In this document: in pieces, positions 1 to 15,230 of the stretch
How the letters are laid out: every line of letters starts with the position of its first letter
How positions within the stretch are numbered: position 1 is the stretch's first letter
From: Arion vulgaris
Taxonomy: Eukaryota > Mollusca > Gastropoda > Stylommatophora > Arionidae
Assembly (NCBI GenBank): GCA_020796225.1
Contig: CM036753.1
Coordinates: forward strand, 81,779,941-81,843,940
Reading direction: 5' to 3'
Length of the DNA: 64,000 nucleotides
Notes under the pieces: generated by a model
Database searches by the model: none
Told to the model about the DNA's origin: nothing
The model's input: only the letters and a program-made list of their open reading frames with translations
Program-made: the position numbers and the translations under genes

Positions 1-3000
1 AAACCAGCAAAGAATACGTTAAATATGGGTTTATGGCAAGAGCATTCCGTGTAGAGCAGACATCTTTTCTTTCCAGCCTACAAACCAGCAAAGAATACGT
101 TAAATATGGGTTTATGGCAAGACCATTCCGTGTAGAGCAGACATCTTTTCTTTCCAGCCTACAAACCAGAAAATAATACGTTAAATATGGGTTTATGGCA
201 AGACCATTCCGTGTAGAGCAGACATCTTTTCTTTCCAGCCTACAAACCAGCAAATAATACGTTAAATATGGGTTTATGGCAGAGCATTCCGTGTAGACAG
301 ACATCTTTTCTTTCCAGCCTACAAACCAGCAAAGAATACGTTAAATATGGGTTTATGGCAAGAGCATTCCGTGTAGAGCAGACATCTTTTCTTTCCAGCC
401 TACAAACCAGCAAAGAATACGTTAAATATGGGTTTATGGCAAGACCATTCCGTGTAGAGCAGACATCTTTTCTTTCCAGCCTACAAACCAGCAAAAATAC
501 GTTAAATATGGGTTTATGGCAAGACCATTCCGTGTAGAGCAGACATCTTTTCTTTCCAGCCTACAAACCAGCAAATAATACGTTAAATATGGGTTTATAG
601 CAAGACCATTCCGTGTAGAGCAGACATCTTTTCTTTCCAGCCTACAACCCAGCAAATAATACGTTAAATATGGGTTTATGGCAAGAGCATCCGTTAGAGC
701 AGACATCTTTTCTTTCCAGCCTACAACCAGCAAATAATACGTTAAATATGGGTTTATGGCAAGACTATTCCGTGTAGAGCAGACATCTTTTCTTTCCAGC
801 CTACAAACAAGCAAATAATACGTTAAATATGGGTTTATGGCAAGAGCATTCCGTGTAGAGCAGACATCTTTTCTTTCCAGCCTACAAACCAGAAAATAAT
901 ACGTTAAATATGGGTTTATGGCAAGACCATTCCGTGTAGACAGACATCTTTCTTTCCAGCCTACAAACCAGCAAATAATACGTTAAATATGGGTTTATGG
1001 CAAGAGCATTCCGTGTAGAGCAGACATCTTTTCTTTCCAGCCTACAAACAGAAAATAATACGTTAAATATGGGTTTATGGCAAGAGCATTCCGTGTAGAG
1101 CAGACATCTTTTCTTTCCAGCCTACAAACCAGCAAATAATACGTTAAATATGGGTTTATGGCAAGAGCATTCCGTGTAGAGCAGACATCTTTTCTTTCCA
1201 GCCTACAAACCAGAAAATAATACGTAAAATATGGGTTTATGGCAAGAGCATTCCGTGTAGAGCAGACATCTTTTCTTTCCAGCCTACAAACCAGCAAATA
1301 ATACGTTAAATATGGGTTTATGGCAAGACCATTCCGTGTAGAGCAGACATCTTTTCTTTCCAGCCTACAAACCAGCAAATAATACGTTAAATATGGGTTT
1401 ATGGCAAGAGCATTCCGTGTAGAGCAGACATCTTTTCTTTCCAGCCTACAAACCAGCAAATAATACGTTAAATATGGGTTTATGGCAAGACCATTCCGTG
1501 TAGAGCAGACATCTTTTCTTTCCAGCCTACAAACCAGCAAATAATACGTTAAATATGGGTTTATGGCAAGAGCATTCCGTGTAGAGCAGACATCTTTTCT
1601 TTCCAGCCTACAAACCAGCAAATAATACGTTAAATATGGGTTTATGGCAAGAGCATTCCGTGTAGAGCAGACATCTTTTCTTTCCAGCCTACAAACCAGC
1701 AAATAATACGTTAAATATGGGTTTATGGCAAGAGCATTCCGTGTAGAGCAGACATCTTTTCTTTCCAGCCTACAAACCAGAAAATAATACGTTAAATATG
1801 GGTTTATGGCAAGAGCATTCCGTGTAGAGCAGACATCTTTTCTTTCCAGCCTACAAACCAGAAAATAATACGTTAAATATGGGTTTATGGCAAGAGCATT
1901 CCGTGTAGAGCAGACATCTTTTCTTTCCAGCCTACAAACCAGCAAAAATACGTTAAATATGGGTTTATGGCAAGAGCATTCCGTGTAGAGCAGACATCTT
2001 TTCTTTCCAGCCTACAAACCAGCAAATAATAGTTAAATATGGGTTTATGGCAAGAGCATTCGTGTAGAGAGACATCTTTTCTTTCCAGCCTACAAACCAG
2101 CAAAAATACGTTAAATATGGGTTTATGGCAAGACCATTCCGTGTAGAGCAGACATCTTTTCTTTCCAGCCTACAAACCAGCAAATAATAGTTAAATATGG
2201 GTTTATGGCAAGAGCATTCCGTGTAGAGCAGACATCTTTTCTTTCCAGCCTACAAACCAGCAAATAATATGTTAAATATGGGTTTATGGCAAGAGCATTC
2301 CGTGTAGAGCAGACATCTTTTCTTTCCAGCCTACAAACCAGCAAAAATACTTAAATATGGGTTTATGGCAAGAGCATTCCGTGTAGAGCAGACATCTTTT
2401 CTTTCCAGCCTACAAACCAGCAAAAATACGTTAAATATGGGTTTATGGCAAGACCACTCCGTGTAGAGCAGACATCTTTTTTTTCCAGCCTACAAACCAG
2501 CAAATAATATGTTAAATATGGGTTTATGGCAAGAGCATTCCGTGTAGAGCAGACATCTTTTCTTTCCAGCCTACAAACCAGCAAAAATACGTTAAATATG
2601 GGTTTATGGCAAGAGCATTCCGTGTAGAGCAGACATCTTTTCTTTCCAGCCTACAAACCAGAAAATAATACGTTAAATATGGGTTTATGGCAAGACCATT
2701 CCGTGTAGAGCAGACATCTTTTCTTTCCAGCCTACAAACCAGCAAATAATAGTTAAATATGGGTTTATGGCAAGAGCATTCCTGTAGAGCAGACATCTTT
2801 CTTTCCAGCCTACAAACCAGCAAAAATACTTAAATATGGGTTTATGGCAGACCATTCCGTTAGAGCAGACATCTTTTCTTTCCAGCCTACAAACCAGCAA
2901 ATAATACGTTAAATATGGGTTTATGGCAAGAGCATTCCGTGTAGAGCAGACATCTTTTCTTTCCAGCCTACAAACCAGCAAATAATACGTTAAATATGGG

Positions 3001-6000
3001 TTTATGGCAAGACCATTCCGTGTAGAGCAGACATCTTTTCTTTCCAGCCTACAAACCAGCAAATAATACGTTAAATATGGGTTTATGGCAGACCATTCCG
3101 TTAGAGCAGACATCTTTTCTTTCCAGCCTACAAACCAGCAAATAATACGTTAAATATGGGTTTATGGCAAGACCATTCCGTGTAGAGCAGACATCTTTTC
3201 TTTCCAGCCTACAAACCAGCAAATAATACGTTAAATATGGGTTTATGGCAAGAGCATTCCGTGTAGAGCAGACATCTTTTCTTTCCAGCCTACAAACCAG
3301 CAAAAATACGTTAAATATGGGTTTATGGCAAGACCATTCCGTGTAGAGCAGACATCTTTTCTTTCCAGCCTAAAACCAGCAAAAATACGTTAAATATGGG
3401 TTTATGGCAAGAGCATTCCGTGTAGAGCAGACATCTTTTCTTTCCAGCCTACAACCCAGCAAATAATACGTTAAATATGGGTTTATGGCAAGAGCATTCC
3501 GTGTAGAGCAGACATCTTTTCTTTCCAGCCTACAAACCAGCAAATAATACGTTAAATATGGGTTTATGGCAAGAGCATTCCGTGTAGAGCAGACATCTTT
3601 TCTTTCCAGCCTACAAACCAGCAAATAATACGTTAAATATGGGTTTATGGCAAGACTATTCCGTGTAGAGCAGACATCTTTTCTTTCCAGCCTACAAACC
3701 AGCAAAAATACGTTAAATATGGGTTTATGCAAGACCATTCCGTGTAGAGCAGACATCTTTTCTTTCCAGCCTACAAACCAGAAAATAATACGTTAAATAT
3801 GGGTTTATGGCAAGAGCATTCCGTGTAGAGCAGACATCTTTTCTTTCCAGCCTACAAACCAGCAAATAATACGTTAAATATGGGTTTATGGCAAGACCAT
3901 TCCGTGTAGAGCAGACATCTTTTCTTTCCAGCCTACAAACCAGCAAATAATACGTTAAATATGGGTTTATGGCAAGACCATTCCGTGTAGAGCAGACATC
4001 TTTTCTTTCCAGCCTACAAACCAGCAAATAATACGTTAAATATGGGTTTATGGCAAGACCATTCCGTGTAGAGCAGACATCTTTTCTTTCCAGCCTACAA
4101 ACCAGCAAAAATACGTTAAATATGGGTTTATGGCAAGAGCATTCCGTGTAGAGCAGACATCTTTTCTTTCCAGCCTACAAACCAGCAAATAATACGTTAA
4201 ATATGGGTTTATGGCAAGAGCATTCCGTGTAGAGCAGACATCTTTTCTTTCCAGCCTACAAACCAGCAAATAATACGTTAAATATGGGTTTATGGCAAGA
4301 CCATTCCGTGTAGAGCAGACATCTTTTCTTTCCAGCCTACAAACCAGCAAATAATACGTTAAATATGGGTTTATGGCAAGAGCATTCCGTGTAGAGCAGA
4401 CATCTTTTCTTTCCAGCCTACAAACCAGCAAATAATACGTTAAATATGGGTTTATGGCAGAGCATTCCTGTAGAGCAGACATCTTTTCTTTCCAGCCTAC
4501 AAACCAGCAAATAATACGTTAAATATGGGTTTATGGCAAGAGCATTCCGTGTAGAGCAGACATCTTTTCTTTCCAGCCTACAAACCAGCAAAGAATACGT
4601 TAAATATGGGTTTATGGCAAGAGCATTCCGTGTAGAGCAGACATCTTTTCTTTCCAGCCTACAAACCAGCAAATAATACGTTAAATATGGGTTTATGGCA
4701 AGACCATTCCGTGTAGAGCAGACATCTTTTCTTTCCAGCCTACAAACTAGCAAATAATACGTTAAATATGGGTTTATGGCAAGACCATTCCGTGTAGAGC
4801 AGACATCTTTTCTTTCCAGCCTACAAACAAGCAAATAATACGTTAAATATGGGTTTATGGCAAGAGCATTCCGTGTAGAGCAGACATCTTTTCTTTCCAG
4901 CCTACAAACCAGCAAATAATACGTTAAATATGGGTTTATGGCAAGAGCATTCCGTGTAGAGCAGACATCTTTTCTTTCCAGCCTACAAACCAGCAAAATA
5001 CGTTAAATATGGGTTTATGGCAAGAGCATTCCGTGTAGAGCAGACATCTTTTCTTTCCAGCCTACAAACCAGCAAATAATACGTTAAATATGGGTTTATG
5101 GCAAGACTATTCCGTGTAGAGCAGACATCTTTTCTTTCCAGCCTACAAACCAGCAAAAATACGTTAAATATGGGTTTATGGCAAGAGCATTCCGTGTAGA
5201 GCAGACATCTTTTCTTTCCAGCCTACAAACCAGAAAATAATACGTTAAATATGGGTTTATGGCAAGAGCATTCCGTGTAGAGCAGACATCTTTTCTTTCC
5301 AGCCTACAAACCAGCAAATAATACGTTAAATATGGGTTTATGGCAAGACCATTCCGTGTAGAGCAGACATCTTTTCTTTCCAGCCTACAAACCAGCAAAA
5401 ATACGTTAAATATGGGTTTATGGCAAGAGCATTCCGTGTAGAGCAGACATCTTTTCTTTCCAGCCTACAAACCAGCAAATAATACGTTAAATATGGGTTT
5501 ATGGCAAGACCATTCCGTGTAGAGCAGACATCTTTTCTTTCCAGCCTACAAACCAGCAAATAATACGTTAAATATGGGTTTATGGCAAGACTATTCCGTG
5601 TAGAGCAGACATCTTTTCTTTCCAGCCTACAAACCAGCAAATAATACGTTAAATATGGGTTTATGGCAAGACTATTCCGTGTAGAGCAGACATCTTTTCT
5701 TTCCAGCCTACAAACCAGCAAATAATACGTTAAATATGGGTTTATGGCAAGACTATTCCGTGTAGAGCAGACATCTTTTCTTTCCAGCCTACAAACCAGC
5801 AAATAATACGTTAAATATGGGTTTATGGCAAGACCATTCCGTGTAGAGCAGACATCTTTTCTTTCCAGCCTACAAACCAGCAAATAATACGTTAAATATG
5901 GGTTTATGGCAAGACTATTCCGTGTAGAGCAGACATCTTTTCTTTCCAGCCTACAAACCAGCAAATAATACGTTAAATATGGGTTTATGGCAAGACATTC

Positions 6001-7499
6001 CTGTAGAGCAGACATCTTTTCTTTCAGCCTACAAACCAGCAAATAATACGTTAAATATGGGTTTATGGCAGACATTCCGTGTAGAGCAGACATCTTTTCT
6101 TTCCAGCCTACAAACCAGCAAATAATACGTTAAATATGGGTTTATGGCAAGACATTCCGTGAGAGCAGACATCTTTTCTTTCCAGCCTACAAACCAGCAA
6201 ATAATCGTTAAATATGGGTTTATGGCAGAGCATTCCGTGTAGAGCAGACATCTTTTCTTTCCAGCCTACAAACCAGCAAATAATACGTTAAATATGGGTT
6301 TATGGCAAGACCATTCCGTGTAGAGCAGACATCTTTTCTTTCCAGCCTACAAACCAGCAAATAATACGTTAAATATGGGTTTATGGCAAGACCATTCCGT
6401 GTAGAGCAGACATCTTTTCTTTCCAGCCTACAAACCAGCAAATAATACGTTAAATATGGGTTTATGGCAAGACATCCGTGTAGAGCAGACATCTTTCTTT
6501 CCAGCCTACAAACCAGCAAATAATACGTTAAATATGGGTTTATAGCAAGAGCATTCCGTGTAGAGCAGACATCTTTTCTTTCCAGCCTACAAACCAGCAA
6601 ATAATACGTTAAATATGGGTTTATGCAAGACATTCCGTGTAGAGCAGACATCTTTTCTTTCCAGCCTACAAACCAGCAAATAATACGTTAAATATGGGTT
6701 TATGGCAAGAGCATTCCGTGTAGAGCAGACATCTTTTCTTTCCAGCCTACAAACCAGCAAAAATACGTTAAATATGGGTTTATGGCAAGAGCATTCCGTG
6801 TAGAGCAGACATCTTTTCTTTCCAGCCTACAAACCAGCAAATAATACGTTAAATATGGGTTTATGGCAAGACCATTCCGTGTAGAGCAGACATCTTTTCT
6901 TTCCAGCCTACAAACCAGCAAATAATACGTTAAATATGGGTTTATGGCAGAGCATTCCGTGTAGAGCAGACATCTTTTCTTTCCAGCCTACAAACCAGCA
7001 AATAATACGTTAAATATGGGTTTATGGCAAGAGCATTCCGTGTAGAGCAGACATCTTTTCTTTCCAGCCTACAAACCAGCAAATAATACGTTAAATATGG
7101 GTTTATGGCAAGAGCATTCCGTGTAGAGCAGACATCTTTTCTTTCCAGCCTACAAACCAGCAAAATACGTTAAATATGGGTTTATGGCAAGACCATTCCT
7201 TAGAGCAGACATCTTTTCTTTCCAGCCTACAAACCAGCAAATAATAGTTAAATATGGGTTTATGGCAAGACATTCCGTGTAGAGCAGACATCTTTCTTTC
7301 CAGCCTACAAACCAGCAAAAATACGTTAAATATGGGTTTATGGCAAGACCATTCCGTGTAGAGCAGACATCTTTTCTTTCCAGCCTACAAACCAGCAAAT
7401 AATACGTTAAATATGGGTTTATGGCAAGACATCCGTGTAGAGCAGACATCTTTTCTTTCCAGCCTACAAACCAGCAAATAATACGTTAAATATGGGTTT

Positions 7500-9130
7500 A
7501 TGGCAAGACCATTCATGTAAGCAGACATCTTTCTTTCCAGCCTACAAACAGCAAATAATACTTAAATATTTATGAAGAGATCTGTGAAGACATCTTTCAG
7601 CCTACAAACAGAAATCAAATATTATGCAGATGTGGAGCAGACATCTTTTCTTTCAGCCTACAAACCAGAAATAATACGTTAAATATGGGTTTTGGCAAGA
7701 GCATTCCGTGTAGAGCAGACATCTTTCTTTCCAGCCTACAAACCAGCAAAATAATACGTTAAATATGGGTTTATGGCAAAGCATTCTGTAGAGCAGACAT
7801 CTTTTCTTTCAGCCTACAAACCAGCAAATAAACTTAATATGGGTTTATGGCAAGAGCATTCCGTGTAGAGCAGACATCTTTTCTTTCCAGCCTACAAACC
7901 AGCAAATAATACGTAAATATGGGTTTATGGCAAGAGCATTCCTGTAGAGCAGACATCTTTCTTTCCAGCCTACAACCAGCAAATAATACGTTAAATATGG
8001 GTTTATGGCAAGACCATTCCGTGTAGAGCAGACATCTTTTCTTTCCAGCCTACAAACCAGCAAATAATACGTTAAATATGGGTTTATGGCAAGAGCATTC
8101 CGTGTAGAGCAGACATCTTTTCTTTCCAGCCTACAAACAGCAAATAACTTAAATATGGGTTTATGGCAAGCATTCCGTGTAGAGCAGACATCTTTCTTTC
8201 AGCCTACAAACCAGCAAATAATACGTTAAATATGGGTTTATGGCAAGAGCATTCCGTGTAGAGCAGACATCTTTTCTTTCCAGCCTACAAACCAGCAAAT
8301 AATACGTTAAATATGGGTTTATGGCAAGAGCATTCCGTGTAGAGCAGACATCTTTTCTTTCCAGCCTACAAACCAGCAAATAATACGTTAAATATGGGTT
8401 TAGCAGAGCATTCCGTGTAGAGCAGACATCTTTTCTTTCCAGCCTACAAACCAGCAAATAATACGTTAAATATGGGTTTATGGCAAGACCATTCCGTGTA
8501 GACAGACATCTTTCTTTCCAGCCTACAAACCAGCAAATAATACGTTAAATATGGGTTTATAGCAAGACCATTCCGTGTAGAGCAGACATCTTTTCTTTCA
8601 GCCTACAACCAGCAAAAATACGTTAAATATGGGTTTATGCAAGCATTCCGTGTAGAGCAGACATCTTTTCTTTCCAGCCTACAAACAGCAAATAATAGTT
8701 AAATATGGGTTTATGGCAAGACCATTCCGTGTAGAGCAGACATCTTTTCTTTCCAGCCTACAAACCAGCAAATAAACGTTAAATATGGGTTTATGGCAAG
8801 ACCATTCCGTGTAGAGCAGACATCTTTTCTTTCCAGCCTACAAACCAGAAAATAATACGTTAAATATGGGTTTATGGCAAGACATTCCTAGAGCAGACAT
8901 CTTTTCTTTCCAGCCTACAAACAGCAAATAATACGTTAAATATGGGTTTATGGCAAGACATTCCGTGTGAGCAGACATCTTTTCTTTCCAGCCTACAAAC
9001 CAGCAAATAATACGTTAAATATGGGTTTATGGAAGCATTCCGTGTAGAGCAGACATCTTTTCTTTCCAGCCTACAAACCAGCAAATAATACTTAAATATG
9101 GGTTTATGGCAAGAGCATCCGTGTAGACAG
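7500..9130. repeat. decayed zone of the 81-bp satellite
   Basis: Monomers here carry many one- to several-base deletions. Around 7540-7640 the unit is barely recognisable. Monomers on either side are near consensus, so the damage is local. Losses are mostly deletions in runs and short repeats. Confidence 0.7.
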
Positions 9131-12100
9131 ACATCTTTTTTCCAGCCTACAAACCAGCAAATAATACGTTAAATATGGGTTTATGGCAAGACTATTCCGT
9201 GTAGAGCAGACATCTTTTCTTTCCAGCCTACAAACCAGCAAAAAATACGTTAAATATGGGTTTATGGCAAGAGCATTCCCTGTAGAGCAGACATCTTTTC
9301 TTTCAGCCTACAAACCAGAAATAATACGTTAAATATGGGTTTATGGCAAAAGCATTCCGTGTAGAGCAGACATCTTTTCTTTCCAGCCTACAAACCAGCA
9401 AATAATACGTTAAATATGGGTTTATGGCAAGACTATTCCGTGTAGAGCAGACATCTTTTCTTTCCAGCCTACAAACCAGCAAATAATACGTTAAATATGG
9501 GTTTATGGCAAGACCATTCCGTGTAGAGCAGACATCTTTTCTTTCCAGCCTACAAACCAGCAAATAATACGTTAAATATGGGTTTATGGCAGACATTCCG
9601 TGTAGAGCAGCATCTTTCTTTCAGCCTACAAACCAGCAAATAATACGTTAAATATGGGTTTATGGCAAGACCATTCCGTGTAGAGCAGACATCTTTTCTT
9701 TCCAGCCTACAAACCAGCAAATAATACGTTAAATATGGGTTTATGGCAGGACCATTCCGTGTAGAGCAGACATCTTTTCTTTCCAGCCTACAAACCAGCA
9801 AATAATACGTTAAATATGGGTTTATGGCAAGACCCTTCCGTGTAGAGCAGACATCTTTTCTTTCCAGCCTACAAACCAGCAAATAATACTTAAATATGGG
9901 TTTATGGCAAGACCATTCCGTGTAGAGCAGACATCTTTTCTTTCCAGCCTACAAACCAGCAAATAATACGTTAAATATGGGTTTATGGCAAGACTATTCC
10001 GTGTAGAGCAGACATCTTTTCTTTCCAGCCTACAAACCAGAAAATAATACGTTAAATATGGGTTTATGGCAAGAGCATTCCGTGTAGAGCAGACATCTTT
10101 TCTTTCCAGCCTACAAACCAGCAAATAATACGTTAAATATGGTTTATGGCAAAACCATTCCGTGTAGAGCAGACATCTTTTCTTTCCAGCCTACAACCCA
10201 GCAAATAATACGTTAAATATGGGTTTATGGCAAGAGCATTCCGTGTAGAGCAGACATCTTTTCTTTCCAGCCTACAAACCAGCAAATAATACGTTAAATA
10301 TGGGTTTATGGCAGAGCATTCCGTGTAGAGCAGACATCTTTTCTTTCAGCCTACAAACCAGCAAATAATACGTTAAATATGGGTTTATGCAGACATTCCT
10401 GTAGAGCAGACATCTTTCTTTCCAGCCTACAAACCAGCAAATAATACGTTAAATATGGGTTTATGGCAAGACTATTCCGTGTAGAGCAGACATCTTTTCT
10501 TTCAGCCTCAAACCAGAAATAATACGTTAAATATGGGTTTATGGCAAGAGCATTCCGTGTAGAGCAGACATCTTTTCTTTCCAGCCTACAAACCAGCAAA
10601 TAATACGTTAAATATGGGTTTATGGCAAGAGCATTCCGTGTAGAGCAGACATCTTTTCTTTCCAGCCTACAAACCAGCAAATAATACGTTAAATATGGGT
10701 TTATGGCAAGACCATTCCGTGTAGAGCAGACATCTTTCTTTCCAGCTACAAACCAGCAAATAATACGTTAAATATGGGTTTATGGCAAGAGCATTCCGTG
10801 TAGAGCAGACATCTTTTCTTTCCAGCCTACAAACCAGAAAATAATACGTTAAATATGGGTTTATGGCAAGACCATTCCGTGTAGAGCAGACATCTTTTCT
10901 TTCCAGCCTACAAACACAAATAATCACGTTAAATATGGGTTTATGGCAAGACCATTCCGTGTAGAGCAGACATCTTTTCTTTCCAGCCTACAAACCAGCA
11001 AATAATACGTTAAATATGGGTTTATGGCAGAGCATTCCGTGTAGAGCAGACATCTTTTCTTTCCAGCCTACAAACCAGCAAATAATACGTTAAATATGGG
11101 TTTATGGCAAGAGCATTCCGTGTAGAGCAGACATCTTTTCTTTCCAGCCTACAAACCAGCAAATAATACGTTAAATATGGGTTTATGGCAAGAGCATTCC
11201 GTGTAGAGCAGACATCTTTTCTTTCCAGCCTACAAACCAGCAAAGAATACGTTAAATATGGGTTTATGGCAAGAGCATTCCGTGTAGAGCAGACATCTTT
11301 TCTTTCCAGCCTACAAACCAGCAAAAATACGTTAAATATGGGTTTATGGCAAGACATTCAAGTGAGCAGACATCTTTTCTTTCCAGCCTACAAACCAGCA
11401 ATAATACGTTAAATATGGGTTTATGGCAAGACATTCCGTGTAGAGAACATCTTTTCTTTCCAGCCTACAAACCAGCAAATAATACGTTAAATATGGGTTT
11501 ATGGCAAGAGCATTCCGTGTAGAGCAGACATCTTTTCTTTCCAGCCTACAAACCAGCAAATAATACGTTAAATATGGGTTTATGGCAAGAGCATTCCGTG
11601 TAGAGCAGACATCTTTTCTTTCCAGCCTACAAACCAGAAAATAATACGTTAAATATGGGTTTATGGCAAGAGCATTCCGTGTAGAGCAGACATCTTTCTT
11701 TCAGCCTACAAACAGCAAAAATACGTTAAATATGGGTTTATGGCAAGAGCATTCCGTGTAGAGCAGACATCTTTTCTTTCCAGCCTACAAACCAGCAAAA
11801 TACGTTAAATATGGGTTTATGGCAAGACCATTCCGTGTAGAGCAGACATCTTTTCTTTCCAGCCTACAAACCAGCAAATAATACGTTAAATATGGGTTTA
11901 TGGCAAGACATTCTGTAGAGCAGACATCTTTTCTTTCCAGCCTACAAACCAGCAAATAATACGTTAAATATGGGTTTATGGCAAGACTATTCCGTGTAGA
12001 GCAGACATCTTTTCTTTCCAGCCTACAAACCAGCAAATAATACGTTAAATATGGGTTTATGGCAAGACCATTCCGTGTAGAGCAGACATCTTTTCTTTCC

Positions 12101-12490
12101 AGCCTACAAACCAGCAAATAATACGTTAAATATGGGTTTATGGCAAGACATTCCGTGTAAGCAGACATCTTTTCTTTCCAGCCTACAAACAGCAAATAAT
12201 ACGTTAAATATGGGTTTTGGCAAGACATTCCGTGTAGAGCAGACATCTTTTCTTTCCAGCCTACAAACCAGCAAATAATACGTTAAATATGGGTTTATGG
12301 CAAGACATTCCGTTGAGCAGACATCTTTTCTTTCCAGCCTACAAACCAGCAAATAATACGTTAAATATGGGTTTATGGCAGAGCATTCCGTGTAGGCAGA
12401 CATCTTTTCTTTCCAGCCTCAAACCAGCAATAATACGTTAAATATGGTTTATGGCAAGACCATTCTGTAAGACAGACATCTTTTCTTTCA

Positions 12491-12653
<163 letters not shown>

Positions 12654-14140
12654 ATGGGTTTATGGCAAGACCATTCCGTGTAGAGCAGACATCTTTTCTT
12701 TCCAGCCTACAAACCAGCAAATAATACGTTAAATATGGGTTTATGGCAAGACACTTCCGTGTAGAGCAGACATCTTTTCTTTCCAGCCTACAAACCAGCA
12801 AATAATACGTTAAATATGGGTTTATGCAAGACCATTCCTGTAGAGCAGACATCTTTTCTTTCCAGCCTACAAACCAGCAAATAATACGTTAAATATGGGT
12901 TTATGGCAAGAGCATTCCGTGTAGAGCAGACATCTTTTCTTTCCAGCCTACAAACCAGCAAATAATACGTTAAATATGGGTTTATGGCAAGAGCATTCCG
13001 TGTAGAGCAGACATCTTTTCTTTCCAGCCTACAAACCAGCAAATAATACGTTAAATATGGGTTTATGGCAAGAACATTCCGTGTAGAGCAGACATCTTTT
13101 CTTTCCAGCCTACAAACCAGCAAATAATACGTTAAATATGGGTTTATGGCAAGACCATTCCGTGTAGAGCAGACATCTTTTCTTTCCAGCCTACAAACCA
13201 GCAAATAATACGTTAAATATGGGTTTATGGCAAGAGCATTCCGTGTAGAGCAGACATCTTTTCTTTCCAGCCTACAAACCAGCAAATAATACGTTAAATA
13301 TGGGTTTATGGCAAGAGCATTCCAGTAGAAACAGACATCTTTTCTTTCCAGCCTACAAACCAGCAAATAATACGTTAAATATGGGTTTATGGCAAGAGCA
13401 TTCCGTGTAAGACAGACATCTTTTCTTTCCAGCCTACAAACCAGCAAATAATACGTTAAATATGGGTTTATGGCAAGACCATTCCGTGTAGAGCAGACAT
13501 CTTTTCTTTCCAGCCTACAAACCAGAAAATAATACGTTAAATATGGGTTTATGGCAAGACCATTCCGTGTAGAGCAGACATCTTTTCTTTCCAGCCTACA
13601 AACCAGCAAATAATACGTTAAATATGGGTTTATGGCAAGACTATTCCGTGTAGAGCAGACATCTTTTCTTTCCAGCCTACAAACCAGCAAATAATACGTT
13701 AAATATGGGTTTATGGCAAGAGCATTCGTGTAGAGAGACATCTTTTCTTTCAGCCTACAAACTAGCAAATAATACGTTAAATATGGGTTTATGGCAAGAG
13801 CATTCCATGTAGAGCAGACATCTTTTCTTTCCAGCCTACAAACCAGCAAATAATACGTTAAATATGGGTTTATGGCAAGAGCATTCCGTGTAGAGCAGAC
13901 ATCTTTTCTTTCCAGCCTACAAACTAGCAAATAATACGTTAAATATGGGTTTATGGCAAGAGCATTCCGTGTAGAGCAGACATCTTTTCTTTCCAGCCTA
14001 CAAACCAGCAAATAATCGTTAAATATGGGTTTATGGCAAGAGCATTCCGTGTAGAGCAGACATCTTTTCTTTCCAGCCTACAAACTAGCAAATAATACGT
14101 TAAATATGGGTTTATGGCAAGAGCATTCCGTGTAGAGCAG

Positions 14141-14487
14141 CATCCGATATGCACAGTCACAAAACATAAACCACAAAGAAATATTATAATGCACACGCGA
14201 TGTTCAATTTAGCCACACGTGTTTAATATTTTCTTTTCGTTGCTATAATGTTTATTTGAAGTCCAGACTACATGTGTATTTCATTTCTACGTCCCATAAT
14301 ATTCCTTTGTTGTTACGCCAGGACTCATAATAAAGTTAGTTTTCACACTCTCCCCTCTCATACAAGATTGAAACATGCCACGCCCAAGCATTTCTTTCGC
14401 ACATACACACACACACATACATATATATATATTAATGATAGTCAAAAATGTATCATAATTGAGTATATCAGCTTTTATTTATTTAAT
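14141..14487. other. unique AT-rich spacer after the satellite
   Basis: Single-copy-looking AT-rich DNA with a short CA/TA microsatellite near 14404-14432. Short open frames occur, but none looks like a gene. Confidence 0.5.
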
Positions 14488-14702
14488 GCCCGCCTACCCA
14501 GCGTGTTCGTAGAGCGTTGGACGGCGGGTGACAATCTCCCTGTGAGTGTGGGTTTCATTCCGCAGGCTGGCAGAAAAGCCACAGGTTCTCCAGATTTACG
14601 ATGTTTTTGGTACCGAACGGAAGGGTTACGATATCCATGGCACCGAGCCGTAGAGCTAAAAGCTCAAGTGCTTCTGGATCAGTAAAAAAAAATAAAAGAA
14701 AA
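14488..14702 (+). mobile_element. tRNA-type SINE, family 1, copy 1
   Basis: The element begins gcccgcctacccagcgtg. An A-box-like segment (around 14500-14520) and a B-box-like segment (gggtttcattccg, about 14550-14562) match a pol III internal promoter. The body continues through a block with accgaacggaagggttacg and ends ttctggatcagt, followed by an A-rich tail at about 14684-14702. The flanks share atttaat on both sides, a probable short target duplication. Copies at 47057 and 60692 (both minus) align over the full length. The open frame across it is not a gene. Confidence 0.8.
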
Positions 14703-14929
14703 ATTTAATCTACATTATAACTTTACATTCTGTGTTCATCCAGTGATGATTGGGCTTTTTCCCTACGACCTAAACGATGTATTATTTAATTTATATATAG
14801 TATAGCAGAGATGTGGTGTCTGTTCATTTTCTACCCGCTCCGGAAATGGTGCAAAAATTGGGCTGTCCTGGACTGAGCAGGTCAGTAGAATAGGAGGTTG
14901 TCTGAGCTACTCTTTCCTTTTTCTTTCAC

Positions 14930-15230
14930 GAATCCTGTTTGCCTCACAGCATCAGGTCAAGAAGAGATTTCTAAACTCTGTTATCTCTGAGGTCCATCTT
15001 TTGTGTGGCCGGCCTTTGCTTTGTACCCATTGTATCGGAGCAGCATTGTTCTTTGAGGTGCACTGTTTTTTGGTAATCGGCTTACATGGCCGAACCATTT
15101 AATTTGTTGTTTCTGATGAAGTCTAGTACTGATGTTGTACCCACTTTTTCCTGATGTCTTCATTTCTCAACCGGTCTCTTCTTGTTACACCCAGCATTCT
15201 GCGTAGACACTTCATCTCTGTCGTGACTAG
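14930..15230 (-). pseudogene. LINE ORF2 C-terminal fragment
   Basis: The minus-strand translation contains, in order, KCLRRMLGV, RDRLRNEDIRKK and IKWFGHVSRLP. These are the hallmarks of the region after the reverse transcriptase in RTE/Jockey-like LINEs: a YRRxLxI stretch followed by a WxGHVxR stretch. Stops and a frame change break it. It is 5'-truncated, as usual for target-primed insertion, and has no recognisable 3' tail. Confidence 0.75.

Noticed and set aside
995..1945. Long minus-strand frame of 27-residue repeats in the satellite (also 12788-14011)
   Set aside because: The 81-bp period divides by 3 and the unit happens to lack stops. Frames break wherever a monomer has an indel, and there is no start or splice context.
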